64,000 nt of DNA, from contig CM034307.1 in NCBI GenBank assembly GCA_019925795.1, forward strand, positions 61,814,864 to 61,878,863, given 5' to 3'. Positions within the stretch are counted from its first letter, which is position 1. Each line of letters starts with the position of its first letter. The position numbers and the translations under genes are program-made. Source of the DNA: Dendrobium chrysotoxum. Lineage: Eukaryota > Streptophyta > Magnoliopsida > Asparagales > Orchidaceae. The notes beneath the pieces were generated by a model. It did not search any database and had not been told where the DNA came from. It was given only the letters and a program-made list of their open reading frames with translations. This document shows positions 58,182 through 63,180 of the stretch, piece by piece.

Positions 58182-58935
58182 GCAGTCCACCGAAACAGTG
58201 TAGGGGCTTGAAAAGCTTTGAGGTAACTAACATAAAGCGGCTGTTTTAGCTAGAACTCTTCCACTGCTACGTAAAGTTTCATGGCATGGTTAAAAAGAGA
58301 TGATAATGCATACTCTAAACCAGGGATACCCTATCTTATGATCTTTAATGAAACAGATAAATTATCAGGCAGTTCATGTACCAATTAGTTATAATAAACA
58401 AATATGTATGTTGCCCGATAAATAATGGTGAAACTCTTCATATCACTACTATTCTGATATATGCAAAGAAAAATTTAGAAACTTGTCATAACTGCACTTG
58501 AACAATCTGACCTATAAACAGAAGTTTGCTACGATCCCATAGAATTTTTTTTGTTGGCTATTTAACGCTTCTTTTACACCAAAATACCCCAAATATAAAA
58601 ATATAAAAGAATACAGACAACATTCATGTTACTGGGACAGATCCGAATCAATAAAATATGATAGTTCAGGGAACCAACAGCCCAAATTACTTGCAACTAA
58701 AATGTACTAGAGTTGTATTAGATGAACAACTATTGTACATTTAATCATTCCAACCATTCTGTACCATAGTTTAAAGATTACCTTATGATTAGCTACATCT
58801 GTTGGCACGTCTACATTCAAAAATGATCCTTTGGGATATGTCTTATTCTTCAATTCAGTCAATACAGCGTTTATTACTGGCAAGCATACCTCTACAGCTA
58901 GTTTGAGATCCTGAACGTTGCTCTTACCTCCAACC
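33750..58935 (-). CDS. surE: SurE-type 5'-nucleotidase/phosphatase, 3' part (4 exons)
   Basis: Four minus exons (58782-58935, 34840-35019, 33957-34025, 33750-33863) join in frame into 171 C-terminal residues: VGGKSNVQDLKLAVEVCLPV..., FLNVDVPTDVANHK, GFKITKQGTYMIRIGWKQTY, LLFKRV, then DTDYRSLQNGY/ITITPLGALS and a Ser-rich end. This is the second half of a plant SurE protein. SurE enzymes are metal-dependent nucleoside monophosphatases; the metal-binding NDDG/GTP motifs sit in the N-terminal half, which here must lie right of the window. The first visible exon starts with one base, consistent with a split Trp codon (SYDW/VGGKSN in relatives, from memory). All boundaries are GT-AG and no lesion is seen. 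One intron is 23,762 bp. Subcellular site cannot be judged without the N-terminus. Confidence 0.9.
33957..34025 (-). CDS. surE: SurE penultimate exon
   Basis: 23 codons (VSRMSFEQKDDEDTDYRSLQ then NGY) lie between acceptor CAACAG and donor GTCAGT. The acidic DDEDTD followed by LQNGY matches the DxxALxxGYxxITP segment of SurE. The next intron upstream is 814 bp. Confidence 0.88.
34840..35019 (-). CDS. surE: SurE internal exon
   Basis: 60 codons, GFKITKQGTYMIRIGWKQTY ... DQLLFKRV. The acceptor must be the TAG in TTTTTGCCAGTAG, because using the CAG three bases earlier would insert a stop. The donor is GTG/GTATGT. This exon lies at the 3' end of the 23.8-kb intron. Confidence 0.9.
35430..35815. 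repeat. Left part of a diverged direct repeat
   Basis: The sequence before the copia insertion, plus its continuation at 40624-40925, is collinear with 57400-58080. Shared words include CAATTGTAATTTAA, AAATATCAAATTA and ACACATATAA, then ATAAACTCCTCAT and CCATAACAGAA. Identity is moderate with indels. It could be old LTRs, or a duplicated piece of intron. Confidence 0.55.
35821..36127 (-). repeat. Copia 3' LTR
   Basis: 307 bp, TG...CA ended (TGAAACAATC...TGTTAACA on +). It carries G where the other LTR has A near position 15, and A where the other has T near position 167. This is the 3' LTR, because the element reads on minus. Confidence 0.95.
36128..36136 (-). promoter_or_regulatory. Copia polypurine tract
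   Basis: Directly inside the 3' LTR the minus strand reads GCGGGGGCC, the short G-rich primer site for plus-strand DNA synthesis. It is one of the few G runs in the element. Confidence 0.6.
36141..36830 (-). pseudogene. Copia RT end and RNase H (frame-shifted from pol)
   Basis: It reads SNLLCSDPTLYRKIAGSLHY, TRPDIAYA, then RLLRYIQGT, the RNase H text SFSDSDWAANHTDRKSISGF, ISWCVKKQVTVAKSSTEAEY, and ALANNPVFHARTKHIEIDYY to the C-terminal LTKPLTLARFSLLRNKL. The aspartates and STEAEY of copia RNase H are present. It is in a different frame from the upstream pol; the one-base shift lies at about 36820-36832, where upstream pol ends AAKQPSLF and a stop. Confidence 0.88.
36814..39339 (-). CDS. Copia pol: protease, integrase, reverse transcriptase
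   Basis: An 841-codon open frame. Protease DWYLDSGASSHLT lies near codon 30 (catalytic DSGA). A GAG-pre-integrase zinc finger follows (HARLGHPHYQLL ... CDSCNVAKSH). The integrase core shows VHSDVWGP, VDDYSRFTW, SDGGGEYTS and YTPEQNGIAERKHR (D, D, E region). A long Ser/Pro/Thr linker leads to the RT with LVAQGFHQEFGVDYKETFSP, LQLDVSNAFLHG and LLYVDDILITG (YVDD active site). No internal stop is seen within these 841 codons, but the frame is cut off from gag and from RNase H. Confidence 0.93.
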   Translation of the reverse strand: MLANLQYIPSPAPTQRSFYTQQQAGSPTDWYLDSGASSHLTSDPHQLQYSQPYTGSDNISIANGSSLPIHSTGQGLLPLPNTSRKLFLQKLLHVPLLTHNLLSIQKLTTDNDCSICFDTFGFTIKDNRTNQILLRGRCRDGLYVIPSPTTTALQTRSNSTSTWHARLGHPHYQLLQYLARQNSAICITSTSSSFLCDSCNVAKSHKLSFTSNEMKTSALFVLVHSDVWGPAPTSSLNGYNYYVIFVDDYSRFTWLYPMHSKAETVLKFQNFLHLVQTHFNTKIQNLRSDGGGEYTSHNFQAFLSQHGIHHQMSCPYTPEQNGIAERKHRHLIETTRTLLHASHLPTKFWMEATLTANYLLNRLPSQALQLDNPFHVLHGHQPSYSHLKTFGCLCYSWLRPLSPTKLHPRSAACIFVGYSSSHKGYRCFNLQTHKIHISRHVVFYEDTFPYPCSTSPPPTAQTNPISSPLTLIPISTIPPTPQVPSYSSTNPSSPQQPTHSTNISASSQTQPSTSPVLSQPSTILPSPPHHPMLTRYKTGSLRPKRQFDLLAIPQATLTPHCFTQANKLAFWRSAMSDEFTALQKQGTWSLVPPPINRTILGSKWTFRTKLKPDGTIDRYKARLVAQGFHQEFGVDYKETFSPVAKMSSVRILLAIALHREWPVLQLDVSNAFLHGKLQEEVYMKQPQGFIDQNHPDYVCKLHKTIYGLKQAPRQWFHTFTDFLQTLGFKFSKSDPSLLLYHHSHTQIYILLYVDDILITGNHSSSIQDLIAQLKHKFSLKELGPISFFLGIQVLHTPAGYFLNQSQYAQDILQAAGFANCKPSQTPIAVKPASAAKQPSLF
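39336..39386 (-). pseudogene. Copia gag zinc knuckle behind a stop
   Basis: CQICNKVGHIAVNC gives the CX2CX4HX4C knuckle, in a frame different from both the main gag and pol. Two codons before its first Cys this frame has TGA (39384-39386). Upstream, the same frame reads NRGRSSPKPPSPKF, the expected basic linker. Confidence 0.85.
39395..40276 (-). pseudogene. Copia gag (frame-shifted at its 3' end)
   Basis: The frame starts MPFSMADSQISSSPQTSSTT, followed by typical copia Gag text: INIQLNSDNHAIWKLHVFKI, the GFDGFLTG motif, then QTTHEIWDTLEKRLQPTNRS, IQLKNELYRIEMKDLTVHQY, and ILNGLPTSYNAFKTAIR. This matches the UBN2-type Gag domain. After SSSADQIKTD the sense frame moves by one base (between about 39461 and 39500), so the knuckle is lost from this frame. 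Confidence 0.88.
40300..40311 (-). promoter_or_regulatory. Copia primer-binding site
   Basis: Immediately inside the 5' LTR the minus strand reads TGGTATCAGAGC, the perfect complement of the plant initiator tRNA-Met 3' end, standard for plant copia elements. Confidence 0.95.
40312..40618 (-). repeat. Copia 5' LTR with TATA box
   Basis: 307 bp, 305 of 307 identical to the 3' LTR. On the minus strand TATATAA (about 40583-40589) sits only about 30 bp into the LTR, so U3 is short and most of the LTR is R/U5. Confidence 0.93.
41040..41300 (-). mobile_element. RTE LINE 3' fragment (copy D)
   Basis: ACAACATCAAGCATTTATCC and GTCGGCTACATGAATTC match the 3' ends of the other RTE copies, followed by the minus-strand KKTWLVSIRN-like and HLRWLGHIK-like residues and stopping near CATCTAAGGC. 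No target duplication was seen. Confidence 0.75.
41742..45612. repeat. Non-coding hairpin-array repeat, copy 1
   Basis: The modules occur in the same order as at 60003-62345: a header (CTTCCTATGAGCGCAAG, TAGTTAATTACCCCTC, CTCTCAGGGATCTCAAGTAA); a run of units of roughly 60-80 bp built on TCTTACGGCTTC-N-TTAGAAGTAGCCC, each able to pair CTTC with GAAG (42240-42960); a block of CTTT-rich units (43020-43190, 44345-44440); a TTAATTAAATTTTAA-rich tract (44640-45110); a CTCTTGGCATTTCC/GGGCGGGCACTTGCC block; and an ATT/AAT microsatellite. A terminal-inverted-repeat element interrupts it at 43193-44344. No protein is encoded. It may be the long leader of an LTR retroelement, but this is unproven. Confidence 0.6.
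43193..44344. mobile_element. 1.15-kb terminal-inverted-repeat element
   Basis: Ends AAGGTTGTGAAAATCAGACC (left) and, reverse-complemented, AAGGTTTCAAAAATCGGACC form inverted repeats of about 24 bp (both continuing GGAC). GCTTTAC lies next to both ends (43185-43191 and 44346-44352) as an imperfect 8-9-bp target duplication. Subterminal DNA is rich in GAACCGG/CCGGTTC; the core is AT-rich and non-coding. hAT- or Mutator-like, non-autonomous. Confidence 0.72.
45613..47156 (+). mobile_element. Possible LTR-type segment with TATA and minisatellite
   Basis: A promoter-like TCTATAAATAGACC lies at about 46090. Then comes a GC-rich minisatellite (46150-46860), then CTTTTCACCTGGGTGAGGC and a CT-rich leader-like stretch. 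Equivalent DNA is missing between the ATT microsatellite and the following GC-rich block at 62345-62400, so it could be a later insertion (solo LTR). Clean termini and target duplication were not found. Confidence 0.3.
46150..46860. repeat. GC-rich compound minisatellite
   Basis: Repeated modules of roughly 33, 18 and 22 bp, with words GCCGGACTTC, GACCTTTGTCGGACCACC and CGGCCGCCGACCGCC. It keeps two frames open for long stretches, which imitates Pro/Arg-rich proteins. Style resembles the 2990-3620 array. Confidence 0.75.
47157..47730. other. GC-rich unclassified block
   Basis: Sequence with balanced base composition and short overlapping open frames on both strands, none with recognisable domains. 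A block of similar texture is at 62400-63130, in both cases after the hairpin-array repeat. Possibly retroelement-derived. Confidence 0.3.
47773..48549 (-). pseudogene. RTE copy E: RT active site and C-terminal part
   Basis: It reads CMLFADDILLVDKTRDGVEG (the FADD catalytic motif), WRSTLESKGFCLSRSKTEYM, RFRYLGSII then a stop, VGWLKWRNASGLLCDRK, another stop before PLKEKH, and EMRMLRWMSGFTLRDRIRNE ... KKTWLENIRNDLSLLDLN. At least two internal stops split it from the upstream RT text. Confidence 0.88.
48553..49464 (-). pseudogene. RTE copy E: reverse transcriptase core
   Basis: 303 open codons. After a connector region (KKMKFGKTVGPDDIRIEVWK) come the RT blocks: VLIPIYKNKGDAQDCANYRG, QFGFMPGRSTMEAIHLLRGL, MIFIDLEKAYDKVPREVLW (first catalytic Asp), GLHQESALSPYLFALVMDVL. 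The usual QGSALSP has become QESALSP. A TAG directly after LQEDVP cuts it from the FADD block. Confidence 0.9.
49991..50202 (-). mobile_element. Internally deleted RTE derivative nested in copy E
   Basis: This 212-bp insertion has an exact 21-bp target duplication TTAAACGATCTAATTTTCTT+A (49970-49990, 50203-50223) and lies in the endonuclease region of copy E. Its left 90 bp (on +) equals an RTE 3' end (CAACAACAACAACATC... GTCGGCTACATGAATCC ... CCATTGTGTCC). The remaining ~120 bp equals an RTE 5' end (ATTCGACAAGTTTTACGCTG as in copy E leader at about 51045-51065) plus about 58 further bp. No polymerase III box is obvious. It behaves like a SINE that shares both ends with the LINE. Confidence 0.9.
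50230..50887 (-). pseudogene. RTE copy E: endonuclease domain
   Basis: The open part (50534-50887) reads NIRIGTWNIGFLIGKLIELI, INILCIQETKWVGEKAKEID (catalytic Glu in QETKW), and VGVIIDKSLKDNIININRIG. After a stop, the text resumes with GGDLNGHVGRKVDDFKSIHG, FGTTNEGGKSILDFSLAYDF and KTQIDYFLIRK, the GDxNxH and final Asp regions of the APE-like nuclease. Initiation is probably near 50887. Confidence 0.88.
50888..51073 (-). other. RTE copy E 5' leader
   Basis: Non-coding sequence between the endonuclease start and the target duplication. It contains GGGTGCAGTGTTAAATAGGC (minus strand) and shares about 60 bp with the nested derivative. Confidence 0.7.
51085..51462. other. AT-rich spacer
   Basis: Only AT-rich DNA with a (TA)n run at about 51095 lies between the two RTE insertions. 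Confidence 0.5.
51482..52749 (-). mobile_element. 5'-truncated RTE-type LINE (copy F)
   Basis: A 19-bp duplication AACACAACATTGCAAGCAA flanks it (51463-51481, 52750-52768). The left end on + has the (ACA)n tail. The minus strand reads MEHRLRRDTNVSQNQFGFMP, DLEKAYDKVPREV, then MYA-stop-AI and QT-stop-GG where copy E has MYEGAI and QTQGG, then a 298-codon open frame from MTKYFPISVGLHQGSALSPY through CMLFADDILLIDKTREGVEG to WRKRIHVADPT. Two nonsense changes separate the blocks. Apart from truncation it is better preserved than copy E in the RT C-terminal half. Confidence 0.93.
51512..52408 (-). pseudogene. RTE copy F: RT C-terminal half, open
   Basis: 298 codons with QGSALSPYLFALVMDV, the FADD motif, WRSTLESKGFRLSRSKTEYM, GVAPVEDKIRESHLRWFGHI and the terminal KKTWLENIRNNLSLLDLNEN. 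It includes the catalytic Asp pair but not the first catalytic Asp, which is upstream past the stops. Evolutionary remnant, not a host gene. Confidence 0.9.
52847..53586 (+). repeat. LTR-1 of the coding-poor element
   Basis: 740 bp with TG...CA ends. CCCTATAAATGAGG at about 53239-53251 is a TATA box, followed some 50 bp on by GATTTTTGGAAAGTAAAC. The U3 part is T/C-rich. Confidence 0.92.
53590..53601 (+). promoter_or_regulatory. Primer-binding site of the coding-poor element
   Basis: TGGTATCAAAGC, three bases after the LTR, matches the initiator tRNA-Met complement TGGTATCAGAGC at 11 of 12 positions. Confidence 0.85.
53602..53983 (+). other. Interior of the coding-poor element
   Basis: An ATG at 53649 opens 31 codons (MDNHDVIEFVVDENQTTFLE...). 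In another frame, Lys/Glu-rich text (RYEAKKRQHHFEFERVKNMI, stop, then SEYLGSPESISSEDEISPSK) runs almost to LTR-2. A frameshift could join the two. I do not recognise a family; a shrunken Gag or a captured host fragment are both possible. The A-rich AAAGAAGAAT end acts as the purine tract. Confidence 0.6.
53984..54725 (+). repeat. LTR-2 of the coding-poor element
   Basis: 742 bp, aligned end-to-end with LTR-1. It lacks about 7 bp where LTR-1 has GCTACTC and has a duplicated TCTCTAAG near 54555. Confidence 0.92.
54731..57399. other. AT-rich intron DNA
   Basis: No gene or complete element is supported. A 24-bp tandem duplication (CAATGTGGATAAGGGAAAGA twice) is at about 54807-54850. A pair of similar blocks (about 55730-55830 and 55920-56040, sharing AGATGCATCCT[AG]AG[GA]AATTC and GAAATGCTA) shows a local duplication. 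Confidence 0.45.
57400..58080. repeat. Right copy of the diverged direct repeat
   Basis: Collinear with 35430-35815 plus 40624-40925: CAATTGTAATTTAATTC, CCAATATCAAATTACA, TTTATAAATTCCTCAT, CTCTAAGCTAGTA, AGCTTAATCCAT, CACATAACAGAA. See the left copy for interpretation. Confidence 0.55.
58109..58180. repeat. (TAA)24 microsatellite
   Basis: 72 bp of perfect trinucleotide repeat, preceded by AAGAAGAAGAATGATGATGATGG. On the minus strand it yields a poly-Tyr open frame, which is an artefact. Likely length-polymorphic. Confidence 0.97.
58782..58935 (-). CDS. surE: SurE internal exon (first visible)
   Basis: 154 bp: one base of a split codon, then 51 codons VGGKSNVQDLKLAVEVCLPV...LTELKNKTYPKGSFLNVDVP...ANHK. 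Acceptor CTGTCATTTCAG, donor AAG/GTAATC. The VN(V/L)P-like FLNVDVP strand is the core SurE motif. Translation past either boundary loses family similarity. Confidence 0.92.
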
Positions 58936-59268
58936 CTGAAATGACAGCCAAAAAAGGGCCACAGATGATGATGGTAATCCTCCGGTAATCTAGCATGAAG
59001 ACAAACAAAAATGAAAATAATGGTGGCCACAACTGAAATAGAAGTATAATAATAAGCCAACCCAAATCTACATGAAATGCCAACAATATTCTTCACAAAA
59101 CAATTATCAGCAAATTAAATCTATGGGATACATAGATTAATTCTTAACCATGAACACAAGTATCAATCCTCCAAGCCCTAGGGTTCTTATTCACCATATT
59201 GCATGACCAGAAGAAAATTGATGCGAAGCTCAAAGTTTACAGCTAGCAAAAAGGTAAAATGGATCACC
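58936..59268 (-). other. SurE upstream intron, unoccupied part
   Basis: No element is recognised between the exon and the next MITE. The preceding SurE exon is not found up to 64000, so this intron exceeds 5 kb. Confidence 0.6.
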
Positions 59269-59276
59269 ATACGACC

Positions 59277-59718
59277 TAGGGTGTAAGTGAGCCGACTCGG
59301 CTCGAGCTCGACTCGTTATGGGCTCGCGAGCCGAGGTTATCGAGGTCATGAGTCGAGTTCGAGCTTGATAAGGCTCGGCTCCTGAGCTCGCGAGCCGGCT
59401 CGAATAATTATTAATTATTTTTTAATATTTTTATTTTAGTTATTAAATTTAAATATTTTAAAAAATTAATAATAAATGCTAAACATATTTATTAAATTTA
59501 AATATTTTTAAGACCCACCTAAATTTTAAAAAATTCCACCTAATTTTTAAAAATCCCGTCGAGGCTCGCGAGCCAGCTCAAGCTCGTTTATTGTGGGACG
59601 AGCTTGAGTTCGAGCTCGCCTTTTGAGCTCGACTTGAGCTCAAGCTCGAGTTGGAGCCAACTATATATCTGATGAGCCGAGCTCGATAAGGCCACTACTC
59701 GACTCGTTTACACCCCTA
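59277..59718. mobile_element. hAT-like MITE, 442 bp, 8-bp target duplication
   Basis: Ends TAGGGTGTAAGTGAGCCGAC and, reverse-complemented, TAGGGGTGTAAACGAGTCGA are inverted repeats. Flanks ATACGACC (59269-59276) and ATACGACT (59719-59726) are an 8-bp duplication with one mismatch, the hAT size. Dense CGAGCTCGAG subterminal words and an AT core match 9447-10133. Confidence 0.85.
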
Positions 59719-60002
59719 ATACGACTAATCAAAAGTTGAACACTTACATAATTTTTTGATATTTTGATTTATTTTTATTATTGTTGATTTAATAAGAATC
59801 TATATGAACATGCCTAGGATGTTAACACATGTAAAGTTTGATTTGCAATTGGATCATTACTCTATACTACAATTACCGAGAAAATTACTAGTGGATTCCC
59901 TCTATGATTGGACTCTTAGCAACTTCAGTGACCTATTGACATTCCTATCTAGCTTCATATTCTCTATTGATCTAAGTCTGTCTTAGGGGCTCCAGTGGTT
60001 TT

Positions 60003-62285
60003 TGTTGGCTCAAGAAAAAATAGCACGTCGGTATGAACCCTGCTTTGCATATCAGGATTTAGTTAGATCTGGGTCCTTACTTCCTATGAGCACAAGCATT
60101 TATAGTTAATTACCCCTCTTAACACGTAAAAGAGATTTCTCGATTAAGGATGAATAATTTTAGGTGTTTTAGTCTCAGTAGTTGAGCAAAATGAAGGTAA
60201 ACCCGATCAAGATCTCATGGTTCCATCGTCCCAGGTGTATCAAAGATTTCAGTCTACCAAAACTAGTAATCGTTGACCATAGTGTTGAGGGAATCTGATT
60301 AGTAGTCATGGGTTGCCTCCTCTCAGGGATCCCAAGTAAACTGAAGTGGTTAGATGTAAGTTGATTTGGTTTAGGTTTGAAAAAAAGTGGTTTGGGGTTT
60401 AGATCTATTAGAATACCCATAAGTTATCTTTGGTTTGGGATTTATAACTTCGTTTAGAAGTTACCCAAAAGTTTGAATTGAAGCGGGTCTTACGGCTTCT
60501 TCCTAGTAGTAGCCTGGGTGTTTGAACTTGGGTCGGGACTTACGGCTTCCATTAAAAGTAGCCCGTAGAGTGGGTTTTACGATGGTGGGCGGTCTTACAA
60601 CCTAGCCCTTATAGGCTAAGCTTCCCATCAATTTTGTTTATTTGATTTTAGGGTCTTATAATTTATTTAATAATTTCACTTACGTGTGGATCTTACGACT
60701 TCACTTAGACGTTGCCCGTTAGCGGGTCTTACAACCTAGCCTTATAGGCTAAGTTGACTATTAGTTCAGATTTAATTTGAGAGTATAATATTTCTCTTAG
60801 AAGTTTCTCTCAAATAACAGGTCTTACAACTTTTGGAAGATGCCTGAAAGTGGGCCTTACAACCTAGCCCTTTAAACTAAGATACCCGTTAGTTTTGGTT
60901 GACAGGTCTTAAGACTCCCTTAGAAGTTGCCTGTAGATTTGCAGGACTTACTGATTCTCTTTGAAAGTAGCATGTTTTCTATGTTTAAGGTAGATTAGAC
61001 TTTACCCATAAATAGTTTAGTTTGTGGTTGCTTGCTAGCTTGACACTAGACCTTTAGCTTTCAGTTGCTTACTAGACCGACACTTACTAGCTTGTAGTTG
61101 TTGTTGTTTGACACTAGTGTATTTGCTATAGTACCCTGCTCTTTTTTCTTTTAGCACCATAGATTGTATCGGTAGTTACTTTACTGTACCAGTAGCCTGT
61201 TCTACTTTCTTTAGCCTGATTTACTTTCTTTAGCAGTTATTTTGGTGCCAATCAATTTCTGTTCTTTGACTTGCAGGTGCCTGGAGTTTTGTGCCTGTAA
61301 GAGCTTGCCCAAGAGTATTGGACAGCTTACACGAGTGTTGATTGAGAGTTGAGTTGAGTGGAGTTGTGTTGGTTGAGTTTGAGTTGTGTTTAAGTTTGAG
61401 AGTTTGTGTTTGTTGAGTGTGTTTTGAGTTTGAGTTGATTGAGTTGAGTTGAGTATGAGTTTGGGTTGTGTTTGGTTTGTGTTTGGTTTGAGTTTGTTGA
61501 GTTTGTTAGTGTTAAGTTGTGTTTGGAGTTTGTTAGCATGAAAATTTGTTAATTATGCATTTATTTAATTTCATTTATTTAATTGGGTTTAAAAAAATTA
61601 GTTGGTTGGAATTTAAATGAATTTTAAATTTTAAAATGATTAACGAATTTTGAATTTTAAAATGATTATAATTAGTTATTTGAATTCTAAATTGGTTATT
61701 TAATTAGATTTTAAATTAATTGATTAATCATTAGATTTTATTTAAATTGAGCTAAATTAATTATTAAAGTTTATTAAATTAGGTGAATTTTTATTAAGGT
61801 TTTATGTTGGAAAGTTTTAATTGAATTTGTATTTTAATTTAATTATATTTTAATTAATTAAATGATTTAGTTAAAATAAATTAAGTTTTTTATTTTTATC
61901 CAATTAAATTAAGTAGTTTGATTAATTAGAATTTTAAATTTATGTTAATTAGTTAATCAATTTAATCATCACTCTCCAATCTCTTGGACATTTGGCAGTC
62001 TCTCGGGGTAATTTCAGCAGCCTCTTGGCATCTCCCAGTGGAGGAGGTTGGGACGGCACTTGCCGTTAATTTCATCCCAGCTGAGTTTAAGATCGACGGC
62101 GCGAGGGCTTCGATTGGATTTCATCCCAATCAAATTTAAGATCGACAGCGCGAGAGCTTGAGTTTGAAACCATCCTGATCGGATCTAAGATCAACGGCGT
62201 GAGGTCTTGAATTTAAAATCTTCCCATAGCTAGATCTAAGATCAATGACGAGAGTCTTCAATTTGCACCTGGTAGTTTATCCCTC

Positions 62286-62345
<60 letters not shown>
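60003..62345. repeat. Non-coding hairpin-array repeat, copy 2
   Basis: Same module order and orientation as 41742-45612: header (CTTCCTATGAGCACAAG, TAGTTAATTACCCCTC), TCTTACGGCTTC/AGTAGCCC hairpin units (60430-60980), TTTAGCACC-type units (61130-61230), a TTGAGTTGAGTT-type run (61340-61530), a TTAATTAAATT tract (61550-61960), the CTCTTGGCATCTCC/GGGACGGCACTTGCC block and (TTA)n. It has its own unit type CAACCTAGCCCTTATAGGCTAAG. No protein. Confidence 0.6.
62288..62344. repeat. (TTA)19 microsatellite
   Basis: 57 bp perfect trinucleotide repeat at the end of the hairpin-array repeat; copy 1 has a degenerate ATT run at the same relative place. Confidence 0.95.
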
Positions 62346-62346
<1 letters not shown>

Positions 62347-62399
62347 CATACCATTGCCAATTCTTGAATTTCATGGGCAATAGTAGCCGGTCATGTGAG

Positions 62400-63180
62400 T
62401 TCAGTCTTACGAACTAGGGTGTTCTTGTGTATAGTGTCGGACGAAGCAGGCTGGCAAGCGGAGGCTCTTGCATTCGGAAAAGGGCAAAGCAGAGGGTTTG
62501 TGGGAGATTGTGGGCTTCAGTGGTTGATGCAAGCTCAGACGGCGGGCTAGGAATTGTCGGAACGAGCAAGGCGGCAAAGGAATCAGGCTGGTCCTGTGCA
62601 AGGAGACGCGCAGACGTTCAGTTAGAGGTTTGATCAGGAGCATGGTTTTGAGTCGAGATGGATCATACAAAGAGGCGAATCACTGGAATATTGTACTCAC
62701 ACAAATAGGAGAAAGGCACGCAGTGTTCGCGATAACGGGAGTTTTGCGCGGGTTCCGGGAGTCTGACAGAAGCGGACACGCAGGGCGACGTGCGTGTTGC
62801 TACATGTCGAGGCAAACGGTCGGCTTTAGTTGGTTAGGAGGGATCAAACGCGGGATTTGCCTGTGGATAGGAGAGGCAGGCGCAAGCGGTGGTTGGTCAG
62901 AGTGATAGGAAGCAGGTCACGTGGGTTTGATCGGGAGTGCAGTCAAATCGACGGATCACGTGGGTTTGATCAGCAGTGCAGTCAGATCGACGGAGGTAGG
63001 GTCCTGGTGCAGTTGGGCGTTTGGTCGGGTTAGATCGGCATGGACAGAGCGGCGAACGACATTTAGTCAGTGGGATTCCACATGGCTTGTGCGGGCGAGC
63101 CTTGTTGTCGAACAAGAGTGATAACACCAAAAAGAGATTTGAAGATTTAGGAAGCAAAACCAGAAACAGAAGAGAGTACG
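62400..63180. other. GC-rich unclassified block
   Basis: Short overlapping frames on both strands and no recognisable domain. A 36-bp tandem duplication built on TCACGTGGGTTTGATC and AGTGCAGTCA lies at about 62916-62991. A TTC run follows at about 63190. Confidence 0.35.

Larger units (their letters stand above)
35020..58781 (-). other. SurE giant intron, 23,762 bp
   Basis: Donor AAG/GTAATC (58781) and acceptor CCAGTAG (35020) bound it, and the flanking codons read ...TDVANHK/GFKITKQG without a gap. Most of it is transposon DNA, itemised separately. Excluding the clearly dated insertions (copia, coding-poor LTR element, RTE copies, inverted-repeat element) still leaves roughly 12 kb. Confidence 0.88.

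Noticed and set aside
57907..58233. Minus frame with poly-Tyr and poly-His
   Set aside because: Translation of the (TAA)24 run and the adjoining GAT/GGT repeats; no gene.
58936..59096. Hydrophobic extension (FGLAYYYTSISVVATIIFIF) ahead of the SurE exon
   Set aside because: It is the open intron upstream of the CATTTCAG acceptor; SurE relatives continue with SYDW there.
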